23,438 nucleotides of DNA from Spirochaetaceae bacterium (GTDB taxonomy: Bacteria > Spirochaetota > Spirochaetia > SZUA-6 > Bin103): assembly GCA_028820215.1 (NCBI GenBank), contig JAPPKD010000091.1, positions 1 through 23,438 of the forward strand, in the 5' to 3' direction. The first letter of the stretch is position 1. Every line of letters begins with the position of its first letter. The position numbers and the translations under genes were made by a program. Below are positions 17,306 through 23,422 of the stretch, piece after piece. The notes beneath the pieces are model-generated. The model worked only from the letters and a program-made list of their open reading frames with translations. It did not search any database and was not told the DNA's origin.

Positions 17306-17752
17306 GTGGTGGCGGTCGTCCTGGGCGCCGTGGGTCTCTCCATCTCATGGGTGCCGTTCCTGGGGCTGGTCGCGATCCCCACGGCGGTCATCGGTCTCCT
17401 GCTGTCGGGGGTTGGTTTGCTGCTCGCCCTGACGCGCAAGGTCAACGGGTACGGGCTGTCGATCCTGGGCGGGGCGCTCTGCGTGGTGGCGGGGATCGTG
17501 GCGATCGGCTCGACTTCGATGGCGGAGGCCGCGGTGAACTCGGTGCTGGAGACCGCGATCTCGTCGGTTGTCGAGACGGCCACGGAGTCGGCGCTCCAGG
17601 CTGTTGTTGACGGGGCGTCGGATGTGGCAGTTGACGCGGCGGTCGATCAGATCGTGGATCGTCTGGACGCAGCGCTGGCGACGATCGTGGAGGCGGCGAT
17701 GACGGCGATCGACACGGCCGCGGCGGTGTGCGAGGCGGCCGACGCTCCTTGA
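17306..17752 (+). CDS. Small membrane protein of unknown function, N-terminus uncertain
   Basis: 148 residues if started at the GTG at 17306. Three hydrophobic stretches are visible: VAVVLGAVGLSISWVPFLGL, IPTAVIGLLLSGVGLLLAL and LSILGGALCVVAGIVAIG. After these comes an Ala/Val/Glu/Asp-rich, probably helical tail from about residue 70 (EAAVNSVLETAISSVVETA and similar) in a quasi-repeat pattern. The same frame is open and protein-like upstream to 17225 (KLNFPELSPEG, then RSEVGLVAFSLG) but contains no start codon there. An ATG at 17193 in another frame encodes MGRKTKSQPASPSERN before a stop. An indel between about 17193 and 17240 would join them, so the gene may be frameshifted. I do not recognise the family. 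Confidence 0.5.
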   Translation: MVAVVLGAVGLSISWVPFLGLVAIPTAVIGLLLSGVGLLLALTRKVNGYGLSILGGALCVVAGIVAIGSTSMAEAAVNSVLETAISSVVETATESALQAVVDGASDVAVDAAVDQIVDRLDAALATIVEAAMTAIDTAAAVCEAADAP

Positions 17753-18053
17753 TCAGCGCCTGGTTGCGGCCGGCGTCCGATTCCCGCCAGGCGCAGACCC
17801 CGGTTCAACTCGACGCGCTCGCGTAGCGACGGAGCCCCGCTCGGAACAGCAGGTTCGTCGCGATCAGGCCACCCACCGCAAGGACGCCGGCGGCCGACAA
17901 CATCGGCCCGGACCCCGGCGTCCCGAAGCGAGCTCCGCCGGCGGTCGGTCGCCGAGTAGACCGTCTCGTCGCCGCGCGGCATCGATCACGATCGCTGGGA
18001 CGTCGTGTGCCGGCGCTCGGAACGGATGGCCGGCGGCACTGCCCTCCCCGGTG
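17753..18053. other. 301-bp stretch without an intact gene
   Basis: Between the small membrane protein and the alcohol dehydrogenase stop. It contains only the minus-strand permease-like relic at 17805-17930; the rest shows no plausible start codon with protein-like composition and no RNA gene that I recognise. No convincing terminator with a T-run is seen. Confidence 0.5.
17805..17930 (-). pseudogene. Relic of an ABC-2-type permease C-terminus
   Basis: The minus-strand frame ending in TGA at 17805-17807 reads RFGTPGSGPMLSAAG, then VLAVGGLIATNLLF, then RAGLRRYASASS. It has a hydrophobic helix followed by a basic motif ending RRY.SAS. This resembles the last transmembrane helix and tail of ABC-2 family (DUF990-type) permeases. 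Upstream the frame turns into arginine-rich non-protein-like sequence and has no start, so only about 40 codons survive. Identification rests on the tail motif from memory of the family. Confidence 0.35.
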
Positions 18054-19106
18054 CTACGGGCGCAGGACTATCCGGCCTTCGATCTTGCCTTCGGTGAGCT
18101 CGGTGAGGACGTCGTTGACCTCGCTGAGCGGGCGTTCGGCGATCGGCGGCGGCTCGATCCGGCCGGCGCGGCGCAGCTCGAGCAACTCGGCGAGGTCCTG
18201 CGGGGTCCCGACGTGCGAGCCGCGCAGGTTCAGCAGCTTGTAGATCAGGTTGGGCATCGGCATGTCCAGCGCGCCGCCGTACAGGCCGACGACCACGTGC
18301 GTGCAGCCGCGGCGCAGCGTGTCGATCGCGAACAGGGTGGTGGCGGGCATGCCGACGTAGTCCACCGACGCGGCCACGCCGCCGGTCTGCTCCTTCAGCC
18401 GTGCGGCGGCGTCGGGGTCGCCGTTGTCGATGGTCTGTGCCGCGCCGAGCCGCTCGGCCAGCTCGCGCTTGGCCGGATCGGTGTCGGCCACGACGACCCT
18501 CGCCTCGGTCATGGCCGGCACCACGCGCAGCCCGCTGGTGCCCAGGCCGCCGGCCCCGACCAGCAGCAGCGTGTCGTCACGGGTCAGGCCGCCGACGGCC
18601 CGTTTCAGCGCCGCGTAGGCGGTGATGCCCGCGCAGGCGTAGGTGGCGGCCACCGCCTCCTCGACCCCGTCGTAGGGCAGCAGATAGCGCGGATGCGGGA
18701 CCAGCATGTAGTCGCTGTAGCCGCCGTCCACGCGCGCGCCCAGGTAGCGGCCGGCCTCGCAGAAGATGTCCTCCTCGCGCCCGCAGGCGGCGCAGCTCCG
18801 GCAGCCCACCCAGGGCCAGCACACGCGCTTGTCGCCGACCGACACGCCGGTGGCGTCGGGGCCCAGGGCCGCGACCTCGCCGACCGGCTCGTGCCCGAGC
18901 GTCAGCGGCAGCTTCACGCCGACGTTCTCCAGCCGGCGCTGGTTGCCATGGCCCATGTCGAAGTAGCCGGCGCGGATGTGCAGGTCACTGTGGCAGACGC
19001 CGCAGGAGGTCACGCGGAGGAGCACCTCGGTCCCCCGGGGCTCCGGCGTGTCGTAGTGGTTCTCGGCGAGCGGCGCGCCCCACTCGACGATCTGGTAGCT
19101 GGTCAT
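18054..19106 (-). CDS. Zinc-dependent alcohol dehydrogenase (medium-chain MDR family)
   Basis: 350 residues. Catalytic zinc ligands are visible: C35 in SCGVCHSDLH and H71-E72 in LTLGHEPVGE, with C158 a likely third position. Structural zinc cysteines lie at 102, 105, 108 and 116 (GCRSCAACGREEDIFC). The Rossmann motif is VGAGGLG at 183-189. The family oxidises alcohols to aldehydes with NAD(P). A perfect AGGAGG lies 6 nt before the ATG. It is the last gene of the operon that starts with the HD-domain oxygenase, 61 bp after the 2OG dioxygenase; a role in oxidising an alcohol released by upstream demethylation or hydroxylation steps is inference. The stop is next to a gene-poor stretch. Confidence 0.92.
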   Translation of the reverse strand: MTSYQIVEWGAPLAENHYDTPEPRGTEVLLRVTSCGVCHSDLHIRAGYFDMGHGNQRRLENVGVKLPLTLGHEPVGEVAALGPDATGVSVGDKRVCWPWVGCRSCAACGREEDIFCEAGRYLGARVDGGYSDYMLVPHPRYLLPYDGVEEAVAATYACAGITAYAALKRAVGGLTRDDTLLLVGAGGLGTSGLRVVPAMTEARVVVADTDPAKRELAERLGAAQTIDNGDPDAAARLKEQTGGVAASVDYVGMPATTLFAIDTLRRGCTHVVVGLYGGALDMPMPNLIYKLLNLRGSHVGTPQDLAELLELRRAGRIEPPPIAERPLSEVNDVLTELTEGKIEGRIVLRP

Positions 19107-19167
19107 GACGTTCCTCCTGCGCCCGTGGCGCTCCGATCGTCGCCCGAACCGGCGCTGCCCGTCACCC

Positions 19168-19983
19168 TCACCCCAGCGGCCGTCCGTCCGCGACGCCGCG
19201 GAACCACTCGGGGGCGACCCGCGGAGCGCGGCCGTCGACGTTGGGCGCGCCGCGTCCGACGCAGACGTCGCCGCGGTCGACGATGCGGCTGTCGATGCTC
19301 AACCGCGTGCGGCCCGTCCGGTTGGGACGGCTGGCGTGCAGGTGCGCCCCGGAGAAGCACAGCAGGTCGCCGGGCTCGATCAGCACCGGGACCGCCGCAG
19401 CGTCGTCGAGCGGCGCCCGGCACTCGGGCAGCAACGGATAGCGCCCGGGCGACTCGCGCAGTTGCTCCAGGTCCCACTCGGCGCTGGTGTTGGGCACCTG
19501 CTGATCGAACAGCGTTGGCCAGATCACCATGGTGGCGCCCGCCTCGACCGGGAACACCGGCCCCCACAGGTTGATCTGCGCCATGACGTTGGACCCCCAC
19601 GTGTCCCGGTGCGCGGGCAGATCCCGCACGCGCCGGCCGCGGTGCGTGTCGCCGCTTGGCTGCAGGCGCAGGATGAGGCGGTCGGAGCAGGTGGAGCCAG
19701 GGTCGAGGCCCAGCGCCTCGATCATCGCCTGGAACGCCGCGCGCACCTCTTCGTCGCGCATGAAGGTGCGCCGGACCTGCCCCGCCCGAGCCAGGAACTC
19801 CGTGCGGTCGAGCGACGCTTGTGCAACCGGCGGCGCATGCGGCGCGAACGCCGCGCAGGCCATCTCCCGCGCCCGCTCCACCAAAGCGGCCATCGCCGGC
19901 ATCCGCCGGAACGCCAGGATCTCGCCGCGGAACAGCCGCTCCCGGTCGAGGGGCGGCTCGCCGTCGGCGATTCCGGCAGTCAC
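19168..19983 (-). CDS. PhyH-like Fe(II)/2OG dioxygenase
   Basis: 271 residues from a GTG at 19983; a later start at the methionine of MPAMAAL (residue 28) is possible. The metal site reads LPAHRDTWGSN (H125, D127), and the distal part GAHLHASRPNRTGRTRLSIDSRIV gives H216 with Arg at 225/227 for 2OG. An intervening insert (about 155-200) carries a tryptophan-rich stretch between core strands. It is more distant from classical PhyH than the other copies in the window. It starts 13 bp after the DmdA-like stop, within the operon of HD oxygenase, DmdA-like protein and alcohol dehydrogenase, so it probably acts in the same pathway, for example on a methylated or hydroxylated intermediate. Confidence 0.85.
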   Translation of the reverse strand: MTAGIADGEPPLDRERLFRGEILAFRRMPAMAALVERAREMACAAFAPHAPPVAQASLDRTEFLARAGQVRRTFMRDEEVRAAFQAMIEALGLDPGSTCSDRLILRLQPSGDTHRGRRVRDLPAHRDTWGSNVMAQINLWGPVFPVEAGATMVIWPTLFDQQVPNTSAEWDLEQLRESPGRYPLLPECRAPLDDAAAVPVLIEPGDLLCFSGAHLHASRPNRTGRTRLSIDSRIVDRGDVCVGRGAPNVDGRAPRVAPEWFRGVADGRPLG

Positions 19984-19996
19984 GCTGGCCAGCCGC

Positions 19997-21301
19997 TCAG
20001 ATCGTGGCGTCCTCGCCGCGGGCGTGCGCGATCTCGCGTGCGGAGGGATTGACCGACGGTCGGAACGGCACCTCGCACACCTGCGCGCGGTCGGGCTTGC
20101 CCGGCTCGCTGGCGTACTCGTCCGGCAGCCACACGGTGAGCTCGGTGCCGATGGCCGACCGTCCGACCGGCACCCACCCCATCCCGATGTTGCAGCCCAG
20201 CTCCGGCGCGTGCCACGGCGACGTCAGGAAGCCGATCGGATCGCCCGCGTCGGCATCGGACAGCAGCCAGAAGTCGGGCGCGTAGTCGTCGATGGGCTTG
20301 CCGCCCATGGTCATGCCGGCCATCGTCATCTTGAACGGCGGCTTGCCGGCGTCGATCTGCTCGCGGACGCGCTCCAGCGCCGCCTTGCCGATGTAGTCGG
20401 CCTTCTTCTTGCGGGGCACCTGGTAGGCCAGGTCGCACTGGAACGGCAGCGTCTCGTGGTCGATGTCCTGGCCCCAGGACATGATGCCGGCCTGGATGCG
20501 GCGCTGGTGGCCGGGGGCTATGACCATGAGCTGGTGCGCCTTGCCCGCTTCCAGCACCGCGTTCCAGAGCTTCTCGGCGTGCAGCGTGGCGTCGCGCAGG
20601 TAGATCTCGTAGCCCTTCTCGCCCGAGAAGCCGGACTGGGAGATGACGACATCACAGCCGGCGATTTCCGCCTCCATGACCCCGTAATAGGGAATGTCGC
20701 GGATCCCCTCGCCCACAAGGTCGGCCATCAGCGCCTCCGACTTCGGCCCCTGGATCTGCACCGGGCAGGCGTCGATCTCGTCGATCTCGACATCCATGCG
20801 CATGCCGACGTTGACGCCCTGCAGCCAGTACAGCAGGTCGGAGTCGGCGAGCGAGAACCAGAACTCGTCCTCCGACAGGCGCAGCAGCACCGGGTCGTTG
20901 AGGATGCCGCCGCGTTCGTTGCAGAGGATGACGTACTTGGCGTGCAGGGGCTTGATGCGCTTCGCGTTGCGGGTGATGACGTAGTCCGTGAACCGCTCCG
21001 CGTCCGGTCCCTTGACGCGGATCTGGCGCTCGACCGCGACGTTCCAGAGGGTGACGTGGTGGGTCAGCGCCTCGTGCTCGGCCGCCGCGCCGCCGTCCTC
21101 CGGCCGCACGTAGCCGCGCGGGTGGTAGATGCGGTTGTAGACCGTCGCGCGCCAGCAGCCCGCCGCGTGCGACAGGTGCCAGTAGGGGGACTTGCGCACG
21201 CGGGTGGAGATGAGCAGCTCGGTCGGCGTGCGGCCGCTCTGGCGCAGGTTGATCGGGACGATGCGGTCGGACTGGTCGACGCTCTGTGGCTGCGTGGTCA
21301 T
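19997..21301 (-). CDS. DmdA/GcvT-like tetrahydrofolate-dependent demethylase
   Basis: 434 residues of the glycine cleavage T-protein/DMSP demethylase fold. Segments resembling DmdA rather than housekeeping GcvT: LWNVAVERQIRVKGPDAERF, LNDPVLLRLSEDEFWFSLAD, VQIQGPKSEALM and SGFSGEKGYEIYLRD, then RIQAG in the RIE.G position. GGILND retains the aspartate matching the catalytic acid of T-protein. DmdA transfers a methyl group from dimethylsulfoniopropionate to tetrahydrofolate; relatives act on other methylated onium or amine compounds, so the substrate is open. GGGAG lies 6 nt before the ATG, which overlaps the HD gene stop (ATGA). Co-occurrence with betaine/onium-type oxygenases argues for demethylation of the product of that pathway. 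No other glycine cleavage gene (gcvH, gcvP) is present, against a role in glycine cleavage. Confidence 0.85.
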   Translation of the reverse strand: MTTQPQSVDQSDRIVPINLRQSGRTPTELLISTRVRKSPYWHLSHAAGCWRATVYNRIYHPRGYVRPEDGGAAAEHEALTHHVTLWNVAVERQIRVKGPDAERFTDYVITRNAKRIKPLHAKYVILCNERGGILNDPVLLRLSEDEFWFSLADSDLLYWLQGVNVGMRMDVEIDEIDACPVQIQGPKSEALMADLVGEGIRDIPYYGVMEAEIAGCDVVISQSGFSGEKGYEIYLRDATLHAEKLWNAVLEAGKAHQLMVIAPGHQRRIQAGIMSWGQDIDHETLPFQCDLAYQVPRKKKADYIGKAALERVREQIDAGKPPFKMTMAGMTMGGKPIDDYAPDFWLLSDADAGDPIGFLTSPWHAPELGCNIGMGWVPVGRSAIGTELTVWLPDEYASEPGKPDRAQVCEVPFRPSVNPSAREIAHARGEDATI

Positions 21302-21894
21302 GAGTGCTCCCTGGGGGCAAGGCTGAACGGCTCGCGCGCGAACACGCGGCGCACCATCGGTTCGAAGAATTCCAGCGGCAGCGATTCGTAGTCGGGGTCG
21401 AACGCGCACTGGTCCCAGCGGTGACAGAAGTCCACCGCGTCCTGGTACCACGGGTGGTCGCGGTACTTGTCGCGCGCGTTCGGGTCCCAGCCGCGGAAGT
21501 GGCCGTAGTAGACGAGCTGGAACAGCCCGTGGTGGCGGACGATCCAGTACGTCCGCTCGGTCACGTAGGGGCGCAGGATGAGGGCGGAAAGCTCCCCGTG
21601 GCTGTGCGGGGCCAGCAGGTCGTCGATGTCGTGCAGCAAGGCCGCCACCACCATCTCCTCTTCCGCGCCGTCGCGGTAGGCGCGCGTCGCGGTCTGCAGC
21701 GAGTGCTCCAGCCGGTCGACCTGGTAGCCGGCCAGCGATCCGGACAGCTCGCGGAGCTGCGCCAGGACCCGGTCGGCGGTGCCGGCGGCGAACTCGTCCT
21801 CGAACCGCGCGAGCAGCTCGTAGTCCTCGCGGGTGCCGTCCGCCATGTGGGCGAAGCTCACCGTGGGCGCGTCCGGCGGCGTCGTCGTATGCAT
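21298..21894 (-). CDS. HD-domain mixed-valent diiron oxygenase-like protein (PhnZ/TmpB type)
   Basis: 198 residues from the ATG at 21894, chosen because GGGAG lies about 10 nt upstream; the frame is open further but without family features. The motif set follows PhnZ: RLEHSLQTA with H64, ALLHDIDD with H88-D89 at the same 24-residue spacing as PhnZ H34/H58, HSHGEL with H97/H99, VRHHGL with H121/H122, and RWDQCAFDPDYES with D161. The tail PLEFFEPMVRRVF is typical of HD proteins in phosphonate clusters. PhnZ and TmpB cleave C-P bonds of alpha-hydroxyphosphonates with O2. The PhnZ substrate residues Tyr24 and Glu27 fall at Leu54 and Tyr57 here, so the substrate may differ. It starts the operon divergent from the TmpA-like gene. 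Confidence 0.75.
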   Translation of the reverse strand: MHTTTPPDAPTVSFAHMADGTREDYELLARFEDEFAAGTADRVLAQLRELSGSLAGYQVDRLEHSLQTATRAYRDGAEEEMVVAALLHDIDDLLAPHSHGELSALILRPYVTERTYWIVRHHGLFQLVYYGHFRGWDPNARDKYRDHPWYQDAVDFCHRWDQCAFDPDYESLPLEFFEPMVRRVFAREPFSLAPREHS

Positions 21895-21918
21895 GCTTAT
21901 AACTCTCCCGTTGTGCAT

Positions 21919-21947
21919 GGTGTATGCGGGACCGATACGCGGGTCAA
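21919..21947 (-). promoter_or_regulatory. Candidate promoter of the HD-domain operon
   Basis: On the minus strand TTGACC (21942-21947, five of six) is followed after 17 bp by TACACC (21919-21924, three of six), giving a leader of about 20 nt with the ribosome site GGGAG. The -35 and spacer overlap the left copy of the 9-bp repeat GATACGCGG. Confidence 0.45.
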
Positions 21948-22022
21948 CAGCCCTGGCGCGGCGAGTTAATTTTTTCCAAAAAACTCTTGACACAGGCCGA
22001 AACGGCACTCCTTGATACGCGG
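21934..22022. repeat. Direct 9-bp repeat GATACGCGG in both divergent promoters
   Basis: Copies at 21934-21942 and 22014-22022, same orientation, 80 bp apart. The left copy overlaps the -35/spacer of the leftward promoter; the right copy overlaps the -10 and predicted start of the rightward one. This placement suits a shared regulator controlling both transcripts. No regulator gene is adjacent. Confidence 0.4.
21987..22016 (+). promoter_or_regulatory. Candidate promoter of the TmpA-like gene with AT-rich upstream element
   Basis: A perfect TTGACA (21987-21992) and CTTGAT (22011-22016, three of six) are spaced by 18 bp. Directly upstream is an AT-rich tract including TTTTTT-CC-AAAAAA (21970-21983), striking in this GC-rich DNA and consistent with an UP element or curved DNA. 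The predicted leader of about 50 nt contains the hairpin at 22035-22049. Confidence 0.5.
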
Positions 22023-22034
22023 TAGCGTTCGCGT

Positions 22035-22049
22035 GCCCGGGTTCCGGGC
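22035..22049 (+). promoter_or_regulatory. Small 5'-UTR hairpin of the TmpA-like gene
   Basis: GCCCGG-GTT-CCGGGC forms a perfect 6-bp GC-only stem, 15 bp before the ribosome site GAGGG (22065-22069) of the gene starting at 22076. It may stabilise the mRNA or tune translation. Confidence 0.4.
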
Positions 22050-22075
22050 CGGTCATCACCGATTGAGGGTCCGCC

Positions 22076-23422
22076 ATGTATCACTCGATCAGCAGCGTCG
22101 CCGAGAACGGCGAAGCCTTGGCCGCGGTCTGGCAGGATGGCGCGCAGACCGATCTTCCCTACCTGTGGCTGCGCGACAACTGCGGCTGCAGCGAGTGCCG
22201 GGTCGAGCAGACCACGGAGAAGCGGTTCCACCTGTTCCGGGTCGCTGTGGACCTGCGGCCCAGCCAGGTCGGCATCGAGCGTCCCGGCCGCGAGGACGAG
22301 GCGATCGCCATCGCGTGGCCGGACGGGCACCGGACGCGCTACCGGTCAAGCGAGATCCACGACCTCATCGAGTTGCCTCGCACCGAGCCGCGCTACTGGG
22401 ACGGCAGCTTCCGGCCGCGGCAGTTCGACTACCGGCGATTCCTGGACCACGACCGCACCGCCGCGGAGCTGATCGAGGACTTCCTGGAGACCGGCGCGTG
22501 CGTGCTGGTCGACGCCCCCACCGAGCCGGACTCCTCGGAGCAGCTCGCCGCCCGGCTGGGGCCGATCCGCGAGGTGGTGTTCGACCGGATCCACGACGTC
22601 GTGGTCGATCCGGCGGGCTACAGCATCGCGCACACGAAGCTGGCGCTCGCCCCGCACAACGACTTCACCAGCTACAACTGGCCGCCGAGCGTGCAGCTCC
22701 TGCACATGCTGGTGAACGAGTGCGAGGGCGGCGACTCCGCGATCGTGGACGCGTTCGGCGTGGTGGACGGGTTGCGCCGCGACCACCCGGAGAAGTTCGA
22801 CGCGCTCTGTGCGGTTCCGGTGCCGTTCCGCCTGTTCAGCGACGATGAGGAGAGCTACGCGGTCAATCCCGTGATCGACCTGGACGCCGGCGGCAACGTC
22901 CGGCTGGTGCGCTTCAACACGCAGCAGATGCAGCCCATTCCACTGTCAGAGCCGCGACTGAACGACTTCTACGCCGCCTACCACGAGCTGTCGACGCGCA
23001 TGAACGACCCCGGCGTCCGGGCTTCCTGCCGTCTGGAGGCCGGCCACATCATGCTGATGGCCAGCCACCGCGTCCTGCACGGCCGCTCGGCGCTTCGCTC
23101 CACGGGCATGCGCCACCTACAGGACGCCTACTTCGAGCACGACAACGTGCGCAATCACCTGAAGCTGCTGCGCCGCACCGGCCGCATCCTGAGAACGCCG
23201 CGCGGGTCCGTGCCGGCGCACCTCAGGGGTGGGCGGGAGCCAGTTCCCAGACGTCCAGCCGGCGCACCGTGGCCGCGCCGCACCGGGCCAGCAGCCGGAC
23301 CTCGACGGCGTCGTCGCGGGTCGGATAGATGCGCTGGGTCACGCACTGGCGGCCGTTGGCGTACACCTCCAGCAGCGACCGGTCTAGCCCGCTTCGCTCA
23401 CCAAGTCGATCGGCTGGCGTGA
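22076..23422 (+). CDS. Gamma-butyrobetaine hydroxylase/TmpA-like Fe(II)/2OG dioxygenase with abnormal C-terminal extension
   Basis: 448-codon frame; family homology covers residues 1-372. The N-terminal zinc-binding domain reads LPYLWLRDNCGCSECR with C36, C38 and C41. The TauD-like catalytic domain has LAPHNDFTSYNWPPSVQLLH (H194, D196), NECEGGDSAIVDAFGV and a distal HRVLHGRSAL (H335) with GMRHLQDAYFEHD (R346, likely 2OG anchor). The family includes gamma-butyrobetaine and trimethyllysine hydroxylases and TmpA, which hydroxylates 2-trimethylaminoethylphosphonate. Beyond residue 372 the frame becomes Arg/Pro-rich and runs about 200 bp antisense to the GH32 gene; a TGA lies at 23190-23192 in the +1 frame, so the natural stop was probably lost by a one-base insertion. 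Divergent from the HD-oxygenase operon; GAGGG lies 6 nt before the ATG. Confidence 0.85.
   Translation: MYHSISSVAENGEALAAVWQDGAQTDLPYLWLRDNCGCSECRVEQTTEKRFHLFRVAVDLRPSQVGIERPGREDEAIAIAWPDGHRTRYRSSEIHDLIELPRTEPRYWDGSFRPRQFDYRRFLDHDRTAAELIEDFLETGACVLVDAPTEPDSSEQLAARLGPIREVVFDRIHDVVVDPAGYSIAHTKLALAPHNDFTSYNWPPSVQLLHMLVNECEGGDSAIVDAFGVVDGLRRDHPEKFDALCAVPVPFRLFSDDEESYAVNPVIDLDAGGNVRLVRFNTQQMQPIPLSEPRLNDFYAAYHELSTRMNDPGVRASCRLEAGHIMLMASHRVLHGRSALRSTGMRHLQDAYFEHDNVRNHLKLLRRTGRILRTPRGSVPAHLRGGREPVPRRPAGAPWPRRTGPAAGPRRRRRGSDRCAGSRTGGRWRTPPAATGLARFAHQVDRLA

Noticed and set aside
18051..19574. Plus-strand 507-codon frame opposite the alcohol dehydrogenase
   Set aside because: Antisense of a dehydrogenase with intact zinc and Rossmann motifs; Arg/Ala/Gly-rich product.
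19997..21301. Housekeeping glycine cleavage T-protein (gcvT)
   Set aside because: Sequence motifs follow DmdA-like proteins, and gcvH and gcvP are absent. The neighbours are oxygenases.
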